A DNA stretch of 60,681 bases from Deltaproteobacteria bacterium (GTDB taxonomy: Bacteria; Desulfobacterota; Desulfovibrionia; Desulfovibrionales; Desulfovibrionaceae): NCBI GenBank assembly GCA_031285295.1, contig JAITWK010000044.1, positions 1 to 60,681 of the forward strand, given 5' to 3'. A program made the translations under genes and the position numbers. Every line of letters begins with the position of its first letter. Position 1 is the stretch's first letter. Under the pieces are notes generated by a model. It had not been told where the DNA came from. It searched no databases and saw only the letters and a list, made by a program, of their open reading frames with translations. Shown in pieces: positions 1 to 9,192 of the stretch.

Positions 1-13
1 GCAAAATGGGTAC

Positions 14-68
14 ATAGGGGCCGCGCCCCTATGCGGGGGAGCCCGAGGGGGCGGAGCCACCTCGGAAA
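14..68 (+). repeat. Degenerate intergenic repeat R1 (copy a)
   Basis: GC-rich gap before recD2. It holds a small hairpin (ATAGGGG-CCGCG-CCCCTAT) and then a segment resembling the second module of the R1 repeat found at 26165, 46853 and 48135: a G-rich arm, the core GGCGGAGCC, a C-rich arm, then CGGAAAA. The arms are less perfect here than in the other copies. All R1 copies in the window have the same orientation on the + strand. Confidence 0.45.
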
Positions 69-98
69 ACCAGGCAATAAATATCCCGGATATACTTG

Positions 99-2345
99 AT
101 GGCCGCCAAAAAATCCAAAAAAGACGAACTGCTCACGCAACCGGAAGAAGGCGCAGCCATTGAGCTTTCCGGCACGCTGGAGCGTGTGCTTTTCCATAAC
201 GAAGCCAACGGATACAGCGTGTTGCGCCTGAAAGTATCCGGCAAGGCCGACCCTGTTTCCGCAGTCGGCACCATGCATCAGCCACAGGTGGGCGTGGCTT
301 TGCGGCTGGAGGGTGATTGGACCGAGCACGCGCGTTTTGGGCGGCAGTTCCAGTTCCGGCATTATGACATTGTTATGCCCGCCACCACCGAAGGCATTCG
401 CCATTATCTCGGTTCCGGACTGATCAAGGGCGTGCGCCAGCGCATGGCCGAGCGCATTGTGGAACGCTTTGGCGAGGACACTTTCCGCGTTCTGGACGAA
501 GAGCCGGAACGCCTGGCCGAAGTCAAAGGGCTTTCCGTCAAAGTCATCGATTCCGTAAAAACAGCCTGGGCCGAACACCAGAGCATCCGTTCGCTGATCA
601 TGTTTCTGCAACCGCACGGTATTTCCACCTCCTACGCCGTGCGCATCTACAAGCATTACGGGGCGGACGCCCTGGAAGTGGTGCGCGAAAATCCCTACCG
701 CCTGGCCATGGACATTCGCGGCATCGGCTTTGTGAGTGCTGACGCGGCAGCCATGAAGCTTGGCCTTGAAAAAGACAGCCCGCTGCGTGCCGAAGCCGGG
801 GTACTTTATACCTTAAAAAATCTCAGTGACGACGGCCATGTCTTTTATCCTCTGGATGAACTGGTGCGCAAAAGCTCGGAAGATCTGGACATTGACGAGG
901 ATTTGGCCGCTCAGGCCGTGCAGCGCCTTGAAAAGCAGGAACGGGTAGTGGTTGATGATTTGTACGCTGACGGCGAATTACGCTGTCAGGGGGTGTATCT
1001 GGCCTGGAACCACACCTGCGAGGCCGGTATTTCGCACTATTTGCACAAACTAATCAATTCCCCAAAATCTGTTGATTTTGCCGACAAACGCGCCGCCCTG
1101 ACCGAAGGGCTGGCTAAAACCGCTCTGGAACTGGGCGAGGAGCAACTGGAGGCGGTACGCGCCGCCCTGGACAGCAAGGCGCTGGTTATCACCGGTGGCC
1201 CCGGTACCGGTAAAACCACGGTAATCAATACGATCATCAAAGTTTTTGAGGGGCGCAAGGCCAAAATTCTGCTGGCCGCTCCCACTGGCCGGGCTGCCAA
1301 ACGCATGGCGGAAACCAGCGGGCGCGAAGCCAAAACCATCCACCGTCTGCTGGAATACAGCCCTTCCGAAGATGGGTTCGCCCGCAACGAGAACAACCCT
1401 CTGGCCTGCGGGCTGCTGGTGGTGGATGAAGCCTCCATGCTGGACAACGTACTAATGTTCCATCTGGTCAAGGCTCTGCCGCTGGGAGCCACGCTGATCT
1501 TCGTGGGCGACGTAAACCAGTTGCCCTCGGTGGGCGCTGGCAACGTGTTGCGCGATATCATGGCCTCGCGCACCATTCCGGTGGTGGAACTGACAGAAAT
1601 TTTCCGTCAGGCCGCTGAAAGCGCGATTATTTTAAATGCCCACCGCATCAATGCCGGCGAGATGCCCATGCCGCGTGAAGATGACGGCAAACTTTCGGAT
1701 TTTTATTTCATTCGGCAGGAAGACCCGGAAAAATGCGCCGATCTGGTTGTGGAGCTGGTCTGCAACCATATTCCGCGCCGCTTCAAGCTGAACCCGCTGG
1801 ACGATATTCAGGTGCTAACGCCCATGCACAAGGGGTCTGCCGGTTCCCAGGTGCTTAATGCCAAGCTGCAAGCCGCCCTGAACCGTAATGCCGCCCAAAG
1901 CGGCAGCGGGGCTTTTATCGGGCGCGGCGATCGCCAGTTCCGCCTGGACGACAAGGTTATGCAAATTCGCAACAATTACGAGAAGGATGTCTTTAACGGA
2001 GATATCGGGCGCATCTGCTATCTGGACCCGGTGGACAAGGAACTGACCGTGCGCTTTGAAGACCGTAACGTCCTGTACTCGGTTGAGGAACTGGACGAAC
2101 TGGTTCCGGCCTATGCCATTTCCGTGCATAAATCGCAGGGTTCGGAATACCCGGCGGTGGTAATGCCCATTCTTACCCAGCATTATGTACTGCTTCAGCG
2201 CAATTTGCTCTATACCGGCGTAACACGCGGCAAACAACTGGTAATCGTTGTGGGATCTACCCGCGCCGTGGCCATGGCCGTGCATAACAATAAAACTCAA
2301 CAGAGGTATACTTGGCTGGCTCACCGCCTGGCGGGTAGCGCTTGA
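99..2345 (+). CDS. recD2: RecD2-type ATP-dependent DNA helicase (SF1B, 5'-3')
   Basis: Superfamily 1B helicase of the RecD2 (RecD/TraA) type, which unwinds DNA 5' to 3' and acts in repair without RecBC. The 748 residues contain an N-terminal OB-like/HhH region, Walker A GGPGTGKTT at 366-374, Walker B VVDEAS with D443/E444, and the C-terminal UvrD-like motif SVHKSQGSEYP from about 675. Length is close to the usual 720-850 of RecD2. A TTG lies directly before the ATG (TTG ATG GCC at 96); I chose the ATG, but no strong ribosome site is visible for either. It leads a + strand group with hisC and cmk, separated from hisC by a 158-bp gap filled by repeat R2. Confidence 0.9.
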   Translation: MAAKKSKKDELLTQPEEGAAIELSGTLERVLFHNEANGYSVLRLKVSGKADPVSAVGTMHQPQVGVALRLEGDWTEHARFGRQFQFRHYDIVMPATTEGIRHYLGSGLIKGVRQRMAERIVERFGEDTFRVLDEEPERLAEVKGLSVKVIDSVKTAWAEHQSIRSLIMFLQPHGISTSYAVRIYKHYGADALEVVRENPYRLAMDIRGIGFVSADAAAMKLGLEKDSPLRAEAGVLYTLKNLSDDGHVFYPLDELVRKSSEDLDIDEDLAAQAVQRLEKQERVVVDDLYADGELRCQGVYLAWNHTCEAGISHYLHKLINSPKSVDFADKRAALTEGLAKTALELGEEQLEAVRAALDSKALVITGGPGTGKTTVINTIIKVFEGRKAKILLAAPTGRAAKRMAETSGREAKTIHRLLEYSPSEDGFARNENNPLACGLLVVDEASMLDNVLMFHLVKALPLGATLIFVGDVNQLPSVGAGNVLRDIMASRTIPVVELTEIFRQAAESAIILNAHRINAGEMPMPREDDGKLSDFYFIRQEDPEKCADLVVELVCNHIPRRFKLNPLDDIQVLTPMHKGSAGSQVLNAKLQAALNRNAAQSGSGAFIGRGDRQFRLDDKVMQIRNNYEKDVFNGDIGRICYLDPVDKELTVRFEDRNVLYSVEELDELVPAYAISVHKSQGSEYPAVVMPILTQHYVLLQRNLLYTGVTRGKQLVIVVGSTRAVAMAVHNNKTQQRYTWLAHRLAGSA

Positions 2346-2447
2346 TTTTGCCGTGATGCTGCGTCAGATATCGTTTTTGCCTCCTGTCGAGTACGAGAAG
2401 AGTACACTCCCGTCGGCAAAAACTCATCTTCCTTGCCTGACGGCAAA
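2345..2447 (+). repeat. Dispersed intergenic repeat R2 (copy A, short form)
   Basis: Two blocks shared almost base for base with 29513-29688. The left block at 2345-2402 (58 bp) matches 29513-29570; the right block at about 2405-2447 matches 29646-29688. Only two bases (TA) separate the blocks here, against 75 bp in the other copy. The right block carries GTCGGCAAAAA and GCCTGACGGC, able to form a weak stem. It starts at the recD2 stop codon and fills most of the recD2-hisC gap. Function unknown. Confidence 0.8.
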
Positions 2448-2503
2448 CTTAAGCGCTACCAGCGGATGCGCCTAAGTTGATAAACTAAAAAGAGGAAAAA
2501 TAT

Positions 2504-3655
2504 ATGCTCCAAAAACCAGATCAGGTCCGGGAAGCGGTAGCAGGCTTTGAGCCTTACTCGCCGGGGCTCTCTATTGATGAAATTCGCCAACGCTTCGGGC
2601 TGGACAACGTCTGCAAGCTGGCCAGCAACGAAAACCCGCTGGGGGTGTCGCCTCTGGTGCGCGAAGCCATAGAGCGTAACGCCGGGCTGGCTTTCCGCTA
2701 TCCGCAATCCGGCAACCCGCGCCTGGTCAAAGCTTTGGCCGAGCATCACAATGTGCCGGAAAACACCATTGTGCTTGGTAACGGCTCCGATGAAGTAATT
2801 GACCTGCTGATCCGCTGCCGCGCCGAGCCGGGACAGCATAATATTGTGGTCAATCGCCCCTGTTTCAGTTTGTATCCGCTACAGGCACGGCTTTGCGGCG
2901 TTGAGCTGCGCGAACACCCCTTGCAGGCGGATTTCTGCTTTGACTGGAAAGGCCTGCGGGCTTTGGTGGATGAAAATACCTCTCTGGTTTTCATTACCAC
3001 ACCTGACAACCCTTCCGGCTACTGCCCGCTCGCCGTGGAAGTTGAAGCTTTTGCCCGCTCGCTGCCGGGCGGCTGCTTGCTGGTTATTGACGAAGCCTAT
3101 ATGGATTTTTGCGCTACCCCGGATGAAAGCTCATGCGCTACAGGCCATGCAGATGGTCAGAGTTATTCCCTGCTGCCCCGTCTGGCCGAATTCGGCAATA
3201 TAGCCGTGTTGCGTACTTTTTCCAAAAGTTTCGGCCTGGCCGGGCTGCGCCTGGGTTATGGCATACTGCCGCCCCGTCTGGCTGATTACCTTTGCCGGGT
3301 GCGGCTGCCTTTTTCGATCAACTGCCTGGCCGAAGCAGCCGGGCTGGCCGCTCTGTGTGACACTGATTTTTATCAGCAAACTTTGACTGTGGTAAGCGAA
3401 GGCCGAAGCTACCTGTTCACGGCTCTGAAAGATCTCGGCTGCCGGGTGCATGAATCGCACTCCAACTTTTTGATGCTGCGCCTGCCGGAAGCTTGCCGAT
3501 TTGACGCCGGGCAGATGTTTGCCGCCCTGCTTGAGCGGGGTATCATCATCCGTCACCTGAAAAGCTATGGTTTGCCCGAGTATTTGCGCATCAGCGTTGG
3601 TGATGCCGATGAAAACAGAATGTTAATCCGCGCCATGGGCGAACTTTTAAAGTAA
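2504..3655 (+). CDS. hisC: Histidinol-phosphate aminotransferase
   Basis: PLP-dependent class I/II aminotransferase that converts imidazole-acetol phosphate to histidinol phosphate in histidine synthesis. The 383 residues show the NENPLG substrate-binding stretch near the N terminus, the DEAYMDF motif near the middle, and the PLP lysine in TFSKSFGLAGLRLGYG (K241). The ATG is preceded by AGAGGA (2491-2496). hisC next to cmk is an arrangement I recall from other Desulfovibrio genomes. Aromatic aminotransferases share this fold, so the precise substrate is by family resemblance. Confidence 0.9.
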   Translation: MLQKPDQVREAVAGFEPYSPGLSIDEIRQRFGLDNVCKLASNENPLGVSPLVREAIERNAGLAFRYPQSGNPRLVKALAEHHNVPENTIVLGNGSDEVIDLLIRCRAEPGQHNIVVNRPCFSLYPLQARLCGVELREHPLQADFCFDWKGLRALVDENTSLVFITTPDNPSGYCPLAVEVEAFARSLPGGCLLVIDEAYMDFCATPDESSCATGHADGQSYSLLPRLAEFGNIAVLRTFSKSFGLAGLRLGYGILPPRLADYLCRVRLPFSINCLAEAAGLAALCDTDFYQQTLTVVSEGRSYLFTALKDLGCRVHESHSNFLMLRLPEACRFDAGQMFAALLERGIIIRHLKSYGLPEYLRISVGDADENRMLIRAMGELLK

Positions 3656-3681
3656 CGCATACCCCAAATTGAGGTTTTTAG

Positions 3682-4458
3682 ATGGTAATAACTCTGGACG
3701 GCCCGGCTGGTGTGGGCAAAAGCAGTTTGGCCAGGGAACTGGCCGCCAGACTTGGCCTGCCGTTTATGGATTCCGGAGCCATGTTCCGCTGCGCGGCTCT
3801 GGCGCTCGGCCCTGAAACCGAGCAGTTGCAAGGACAGGCACTGGAGACGCACTTACAGGAACGGCTTGAGTCCTTGCATTTTTCTTTGCGCGGGAGCGGC
3901 GGACAAAGCGAACTTTTATGCAATGGCAAAGCGCTGGGGCAGGAGATACGCAGTGAGGAAGTAAGCGCTTTGACCTCCAGACTGGCGGCACTGCCGCCTG
4001 TACGCGAAGCGCTGAAAAAAGCCCAACAGCGGCTGGGCGGTGAAATACCGCTGGTGGCCGAAGGGCGCGACATGGGAACCGTTATTTTTCCGCAAGCGGC
4101 CTGTAAATTCTTTTTGGATGCCGAACCGCGCGTGCGGGCAAGACGCAGGCAGTTGCAACTGCACGAAAAAGACAGGCAAATCGGTCAGGGCGAGGCAACT
4201 GCTCAATCCGGGGAAGCCGCCGCCTCGGTTTTGCCGACCTTGCCGGAAGCCCTAACATCTGCCGAATTGCGCGAACTTGACGAAATAGAGGCCCAAATCC
4301 GCAAGCGGGACGATCAGGACCGGAATCGCGCCCTGGCCCCTTTGCGTCCGGCTACTGACGCCATTCTGGTGGATACTTCCCGGCTGAGCCTGGAAGAGGT
4401 GCTGGAAAAGTTGCTTACGCTTTATTTCACGAAAGTAGGCGCAGTGAATTCATATTAA
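3682..4458 (+). CDS. cmk: Cytidylate kinase
   Basis: Phosphorylates CMP/dCMP with ATP. The P-loop is near the N terminus (DGPAGVGKSS, K13), with the family motif EGRDMGTVIFP in the middle and an RxRDxxDxxR-like lid (RKRDDQDRNR). At 258 residues it is somewhat longer than typical bacterial Cmk (about 225); the extra residues fall in the NMP-binding and pre-lid segments. TTGAGG lies 8 bases before the ATG. The last 32 bases overlap the 3' end of the convergent zinc-ribbon/YIP1 gene. Confidence 0.93.
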   Translation: MVITLDGPAGVGKSSLARELAARLGLPFMDSGAMFRCAALALGPETEQLQGQALETHLQERLESLHFSLRGSGGQSELLCNGKALGQEIRSEEVSALTSRLAALPPVREALKKAQQRLGGEIPLVAEGRDMGTVIFPQAACKFFLDAEPRVRARRRQLQLHEKDRQIGQGEATAQSGEAAASVLPTLPEALTSAELRELDEIEAQIRKRDDQDRNRALAPLRPATDAILVDTSRLSLEEVLEKLLTLYFTKVGAVNSY

Positions 4459-5713
4459 GCAGAATCATTAGAAGGATTAGCGGCAGCATCACGGTCAGGG
4501 TTTTGCCCCAACTCAGCTGATAAGCGTGACGCAGGCCCAGGGTAAGCAGCAGCAGCGATCCTATTTCCGCCAGCAGTATGCCCACTTGCGGCAATATAAT
4601 AAAAATCAGCGGCGACAGCGCGTAGGCCAGCACTTTGAAGGTTACGTTAAAGCGCGGCCTATCCGGCTCCACCAGCCTGACCATGAAATTGACGATCAGA
4701 GTGCATGCAAAGTGCAAAAAAATCACAATAAACAATGTGGTTATAAGCAACTGCGGCGCGGATATTTTGGTTAGCTCGGCCATGGTAAGACTGAGTTGTT
4801 CGCCCTGCTGATTAACAATATCCCACTCGATAACCGCAAAGGTTATGAAGAATTGCAGGCCGCGCATCAGCATGACGAAAATCAGGGCCGGTACAAGCGA
4901 ACCAAGCGCCGGAATACCGCCGAAAAACTCCGGAACCCTGGTGAAAGAAAGCAGAATAGTGCGCAGCAGGCCCAGAGGGTGCAAAAATCCACCCTTATAC
5001 TCCCAGGGTACGGAGCCGGAATTGGCAAGCAGGCCAGGTCGCCCGGCCTCGCGGTTATGCCCGGAGTGTATATCTCGCGCCCCTGCTCCACCCGCCTTGC
5101 CAGCCCCGCCAGACGCGAAAGAATCGGACCGGTCAGCATTCAGGCGATCCTTGCGGGCCGAAGCTTTTGGGCCGGGCACACGCAAATCTTCGTCGTCAGA
5201 ATCTTCCGCCGCATTATTTTCAGCCGCCCGGTCTTTTTCGTCAGGGAACACGTAGTCAGAACCCTTATCCGCTTGCGTCAAATCGAGATCCTGATCCGCC
5301 TCTGTCTGCCTGGTGCCGTTGGAATTGACCGAAGCGACTTTATCTGAAGCAGCCGCGCTTGCGTCTTCTTCCTGATCGCGCTCCCAACGCGCGTTCAAAT
5401 CTTCAACTGCCGACCAGACATCCGTATGCGCGGTGTCAGCCGGATCCGGCTGGATTATCTGACTGCCCTGTTCCGATGGTTTAACCAAGCTTTCCGGGCT
5501 CGTCCGATCCGCTCGCTCTGCTCCCGCCGATTGCTCCGTCCGGCCAACCGGATTAGCCGGACTAGCCGGATCTGCCGGAAACATATCCGGTGAGATACTC
5601 CGAAAACGGAAGCGGCAGTTACATTTGGGGCAAGTGGCAAATTCAGAGCCAGCTGGAATTTTGGCTTCGTTTATTTGGCGGGTATAAGCGCATTCAGGGC
5701 AACGGATAAGCAT
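4427..5713 (-). CDS. Zinc-ribbon (MJ0042-type) and YIP1-like membrane protein
   Basis: A 428-residue protein with an N-terminal zinc ribbon (C5-x2-C8 and C28-x2-C31, the MJ0042 type), a long acidic, Ser/Asp-rich and probably disordered linker (about 45-225), and a C-terminal membrane domain of about five hydrophobic helices resembling the YIP1 family. Such proteins are common in deltaproteobacteria; their function is unknown. It is the last gene of the parA-parB-hldA run on this strand and overlaps the 3' end of cmk by 32 bp. Confidence 0.75.
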   Translation of the reverse strand: MLIRCPECAYTRQINEAKIPAGSEFATCPKCNCRFRFRSISPDMFPADPASPANPVGRTEQSAGAERADRTSPESLVKPSEQGSQIIQPDPADTAHTDVWSAVEDLNARWERDQEEDASAAASDKVASVNSNGTRQTEADQDLDLTQADKGSDYVFPDEKDRAAENNAAEDSDDEDLRVPGPKASARKDRLNADRSDSFASGGAGKAGGAGARDIHSGHNREAGRPGLLANSGSVPWEYKGGFLHPLGLLRTILLSFTRVPEFFGGIPALGSLVPALIFVMLMRGLQFFITFAVIEWDIVNQQGEQLSLTMAELTKISAPQLLITTLFIVIFLHFACTLIVNFMVRLVEPDRPRFNVTFKVLAYALSPLIFIILPQVGILLAEIGSLLLLTLGLRHAYQLSWGKTLTVMLPLILLMILLNMNSLRLLS

Positions 5714-5805
5714 GGCGTAAGATTCAAGTTTATTGGATTTAAGGGTTAAAACAAAAGGGGAGCTTACCTGTCTTTACAGGTCAAGGCAAGCCTGGCGCAA
5801 ACCTT

Positions 5806-6861
5806 CTACCAGTTGCCTAAATCTGGTTCCGCCATATGCAGCAAGGCATTATGCAGTTCCTGACTGCTGGCTGTGGCTGATCCGCTTTTGCCCACCACAA
5901 TACCGGCGGCGTAGTTTGCCAGCACACAAGCCTCAAGCATATTAAAGCCGGCAGCCAGCGCCAATCCAGCCGTGGCGATAACCGTATCGCCCGCGCCGGT
6001 AACGTCAAAAACCTGCTGGGCCAGCGTGGGGATATGCAGAATTTTTTCCCGGCTCTGAAACAGTGCCATGCCGTCCGCACCCAAAGTGGTCAGCAATTGT
6101 CGGCAGTTTATCTTGCGAAAAATTTCCTGCCCGGCCTTGATAATTTCCTGGCGATCGCGCACGGGTAGCCCTGCGCCTTCGCCGGTTTCCTTGGCATTGG
6201 GAGTGAGCAGATCCACATCTTTGTACAAATGAAAATTGCCAATTTTGGGATCAACCAGCAATAACACCTGATTTTTATGGCGCTTTTTAATCTCGGCAAG
6301 ACCGGTAAGCAATTGTTCGTTGATCACGCCCTTGCAGTAATCGGAAACAATCACCACGCGCTGCGTGGGCCAATGCTCGTCCAGCACAGCCAAAATTTGC
6401 TCGGTTTCTGTGGAAAGCAGCGCCTGACTGTCTTCGTGGTCAATGCGGATTACCTGCTGCCCCCTGGCCATAACTCTGGTTTTGGTGGTAGCCGGACGCC
6501 CGGGCAGATTAATCAGGCTGGCTTCGATTTGTTCCTCAAAAAGACAGGCCTTCAATCTGGCGCTGTTGCGGCCATCGCCGCAAGCGCCTACCAGATAAGG
6601 ACGCCCGCCCAGAGCCTTGATATTTCGGGCCACGTTACCGGCACCGCCCACCAGTTGACGCTCCTGCCCCACCAGCACCACCGGTACCGGCGCTTCCGGC
6701 GAAATGCGCTGCGCGTCGCCAATCAGATATTCATCCAGCATGACATCGCCGACCACCAGCACCGGGACATCATGCAAATCATTCAGTCTGGAAGCCAAGG
6801 TTTCGGCCATTATCCCTACCCCGCTGGCAGTAGAGTTTTCAGCACCCGATATCTGCGTCAT
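5806..6861 (-). CDS. hldA: D-glycero-beta-D-manno-heptose-7-phosphate kinase (PfkB family)
   Basis: PfkB/ribokinase-fold sugar kinase resembling the kinase half of HldE (RfaE1), which makes heptose-1,7-bisphosphate for the LPS inner core. Seen: VVGDVMLDEYL near the N terminus, the VGGAGNVARN substrate motif, and the C-terminal anion-hole signature DVTGAGDTVIA with the catalytic Asp. The frame stays open upstream to 6924, but I chose the ATG at 6861 because AGGTGAG sits 5 bases before it. No nucleotidyltransferase half is fused, so this is a stand-alone HldA (351 residues). Confidence 0.85.
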   Translation of the reverse strand: MTQISGAENSTASGVGIMAETLASRLNDLHDVPVLVVGDVMLDEYLIGDAQRISPEAPVPVVLVGQERQLVGGAGNVARNIKALGGRPYLVGACGDGRNSARLKACLFEEQIEASLINLPGRPATTKTRVMARGQQVIRIDHEDSQALLSTETEQILAVLDEHWPTQRVVIVSDYCKGVINEQLLTGLAEIKKRHKNQVLLLVDPKIGNFHLYKDVDLLTPNAKETGEGAGLPVRDRQEIIKAGQEIFRKINCRQLLTTLGADGMALFQSREKILHIPTLAQQVFDVTGAGDTVIATAGLALAAGFNMLEACVLANYAAGIVVGKSGSATASSQELHNALLHMAEPDLGNW

Positions 6862-6980
6862 TCGACTCACCTGATTAAAAATTATTCGCCGCAATTGATT
6901 ATGGAGCCTTGCCCAGCACCACACATAGGAGCAGAGTTGACAAAGCCACCATACATCCCTGTTACAAAAAGGTAACGGCG

Positions 6981-8063
6981 CTACACGCCGAGCAGGCGCA
7001 ACAGTTTTTGCAATTCTTCCGGGCTGGAATAACTGATATTCAGGCGGCCTTTGTTTTCCCGCCCGCTGATTTTTACCGGCAGCTTAACGGCTGAACAGAT
7101 TTTAGCCTGCAAGTCGAGCAAAATGGCGCTTTGCGGTTTAGCTCGCCCGGTCGGTTTACCTGACCTAACCGAACCGGCTTGCCCTGCTTGCCCAAGCTGC
7201 TGGTCCGGCCCGTTTTGCCCAAAATCACCTACCTGTCCGGACTGCTCGCCCAGTTCGCCCGTTGTTGCGCTTTGTCCCGCGCCGCTTTCATCTGTAATGC
7301 CTGCCTGACTGATTAGCGATGGATCCGTCAGCGGGGTAGCGGCGGCCTTGGATTCATAGGCCAAAGCTTCTACCACACGCACGGAAATGCCTTCTTCCAG
7401 AATACGATGCCGGGCCGCTTCCTGATCTTCCTGATTTTCAAAAGCCAGCAAGGCGCGGGCGTGCCCGGCGCTGATGCGCCCCTCGCGCAAATCTTCCTGC
7501 GCCGCCATTGGCAACCCCAGCAAGCGCAGGCAATTGGCTACGGCGCTACGGCTTTTTCCAAGCTGTTTGGCTACTTCGTCCTGACTCAGGCCAAAATCCG
7601 TCTTCAGGCGCTGCATCCCCAGGGCCTCTTCCAGGGCGTTTAAATCTTCCCTTTGCAGGTTTTCAATCAAAGCCAGAGCAAGAGTTTGTTGATCCGTAAG
7701 TTCGCGCACCAGCACCGGCACTTCGGTCAGGCCCGCCAATTGCGAGGCACGCCAGCGCCGTTCACCGGCCACTATTTCATAGCGTGGCTCTGTAGCATTT
7801 TTTCCGGGCAGCGGACGAACCAAAATTGGCTGTAGCAACCCCTGCTCACGAATGGAAGCGGCTAAATCCTCCAGAGCTGCCGGTTCAAAATGCTTGCGCG
7901 GCTGATCCGGATTCGAGCTTATGGAAGACAAAGGCAGGCGGCTAACTCCAGCCTCTCCGGTTAAATCGGACGCGCCAGATAGCCTGGGCGATTTGCGTAA
8001 CGGCGGCTCGTCCGGAAACAAGGCCCCCAGGCCTTTCCCCAAACCTCTTGGAGCTGCGGACAT
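6981..8063 (-). CDS. parB: Chromosome-partitioning protein ParB (Spo0J family)
   Basis: CTP-dependent DNA clamp that loads at parS and works with ParA in origin segregation. It begins with the usual RGLGKGLGALF, then has the ParB/Srx box with GERRWR (100-105) and a central HTH (LSQDEVAKQLGKSRSAVAN). Between HTH and C-terminal dimer domain lies a low-complexity Gly/Gln/Ser-rich stretch of roughly 50 residues that is not part of the core family. GGAGAA precedes the ATG. It is followed by hldA and preceded by parA (63-bp gap); two parS sites lie upstream of parA. Confidence 0.95.
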   Translation of the reverse strand: MSAAPRGLGKGLGALFPDEPPLRKSPRLSGASDLTGEAGVSRLPLSSISSNPDQPRKHFEPAALEDLAASIREQGLLQPILVRPLPGKNATEPRYEIVAGERRWRASQLAGLTEVPVLVRELTDQQTLALALIENLQREDLNALEEALGMQRLKTDFGLSQDEVAKQLGKSRSAVANCLRLLGLPMAAQEDLREGRISAGHARALLAFENQEDQEAARHRILEEGISVRVVEALAYESKAAATPLTDPSLISQAGITDESGAGQSATTGELGEQSGQVGDFGQNGPDQQLGQAGQAGSVRSGKPTGRAKPQSAILLDLQAKICSAVKLPVKISGRENKGRLNISYSSPEELQKLLRLLGV

Positions 8064-8126
8064 ATATTTCTCCTTTAACTCATCTCTTTCTTAAATTAAC
8101 CCAGGTAGCAGTCATCGCGCGATTGA

Positions 8127-8903
8127 CTAACGCTTGGCAGCGGGTTTACGCAACACAACTTCCTTGGCCAAAGCCAAATAAGCCTCCGCACCCTTGGATT
8201 TGACATCATAATGAATGATCGACCGTCCATGACTGGGGGCTTCCGATAGCCTGACATTGCGCGGGATGACGCTTTCCATCAGCATGTCGGGCAGGCATTT
8301 GCGCACTTCGTTTTTCACCTGACGAGCCAGACGGTTGCGGATATCATACATGGTCAACACCACGCCCAGTACTTTAAGATCCGGGTTCAGCCGCTTTTTT
8401 ACCTGCTCATAGGTTTGCAGCAGTTTAACAATTCCTTCCAGAGCAAAAAACTCGCATTGCAACGGAATGAGCAATTCTCTGGCAGCGCAAAGCGAGTTAA
8501 GAGTCAAAAGGCCGAGTGATGGCGGGCAATCAAGGATAATGAACTCATAATCCTTCTGAATCTGCTTGATGACTTCATCCAGGTAATACTCGCGCCCCAT
8601 TTTATCAACCAGCTCAAGCTCAACCCCAACCAAATCAGTAGTGGCGGGCATAATGGACAAATAAGGACTGCTGGTTTTGTAAACAGCCTCCGCAGCTTTT
8701 TCCGGCGTAAAAAAGACCGAATAAAGGTTATGCGCAAGCCCACTGGTATCCACACCCAGGCCGCTGCTGGCATTGGACTGCGGGTCGCAATCCAGCAACA
8801 GCACCCGCTTCTCCATCACAGCCAGGGAGGCCGCCAAGTTGATGGCGGTAGTGGTTTTTCCCACCCCGCCCTTTTGGTTGGCTATGGCAATTATTCTGGC
8901 CAT
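8127..8903 (-). CDS. parA: Chromosome-partitioning ATPase ParA (Soj family)
   Basis: Deviant Walker ATPase that binds DNA non-specifically when ATP-bound and is stimulated by ParB to move origins. The 258 residues show the deviant Walker A KGGVGKTT (11-18, signature lysine K11), the DCDPQSNAS motif and DCPPSLG. The short form without an N-terminal HTH is typical of chromosomal ParA. GAGGT stands just before the ATG. First gene of parA-parB-hldA-YIP1. Confidence 0.96.
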   Translation of the reverse strand: MARIIAIANQKGGVGKTTTAINLAASLAVMEKRVLLLDCDPQSNASSGLGVDTSGLAHNLYSVFFTPEKAAEAVYKTSSPYLSIMPATTDLVGVELELVDKMGREYYLDEVIKQIQKDYEFIILDCPPSLGLLTLNSLCAARELLIPLQCEFFALEGIVKLLQTYEQVKKRLNPDLKVLGVVLTMYDIRNRLARQVKNEVRKCLPDMLMESVIPRNVRLSEAPSHGRSIIHYDVKSKGAEAYLALAKEVVLRKPAAKR

Positions 8904-8917
8904 ATCTTACCTCGCTA

Positions 8918-8945
8918 ATTAAAATTTTGCGAAATTACGCTGCAA
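8918..8945 (-). promoter_or_regulatory. Possible sigma70 promoter of parA
   Basis: On the minus strand TTGCAG (8945-8940) is followed after 16 bp by TTTAAT (8923-8918), giving a short leader to the parA ATG at 8903. The -35 box directly abuts the parS palindrome that starts at 8946, so ParB loaded there could affect this promoter. Prediction only. Confidence 0.4.
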
Positions 8946-8981
8946 AAAAAGGTGATGTTTCATGTGAAACATCACCTTTTT
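8946..8981. promoter_or_regulatory. parS site 1 inside a 36-bp perfect palindrome
   Basis: The 16-bp core at 8956-8971, TGTTTCATGTGAAACA, differs from the consensus parS (TGTTTCACGTGAAACA) at one central base. It sits in a longer inverted repeat with 17-nt arms (8946-8962 and 8965-8981) around a 2-bp centre. With the flanking A and T runs it could also form a terminator-like hairpin in transcripts reading leftwards from the epimerase gene. Confidence 0.9.
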
Positions 8982-9022
8982 AAGGCATAAAAACTTAATC
9001 TGTCAATCAGGTAGAGATAAAA

Positions 9023-9038
9023 TGTTTCACATGAAACA
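9023..9038. promoter_or_regulatory. parS site 2
   Basis: TGTTTCACATGAAACA, one base from the consensus parS and exactly the reverse complement of the core of site 1, so the two sites are mirrored 67 bp apart. It lies between the parA promoter and the 3' end of the epimerase gene. Confidence 0.9.
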
Positions 9039-9099
9039 TGCACCAGGCTAACAAAATAAAGCAATCACGAGATGAATTTTTGTTCTCTGGCAAGGGAGA

Positions 9100-9190
9100 C
9101 AAACCTTTTATGCAGAAAGTGTACTTTTTTGGTACTCGACCAAAATAAAAGGTGACGCCTGACGCAGCCAGAGGCAAAAAGGCGCTCGTG
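9100..9190 (-). repeat. Divergent copy of repeat R2 (copy C)
   Basis: Read on the minus strand, this stretch shares with the R2 copies at 2345 and 29513 the segments CTGCGTCAG, GTCGAGTAC and AGTACACT in the same order and similar spacing, but elsewhere it has diverged. Placed just after the stop codon of the epimerase, as copy A sits just after recD2. The segment GCAAAAAGGCGCTC followed by TGA also recurs at about 37332, after recO's start. Confidence 0.5.
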
Positions 9191-9192
9191 AA

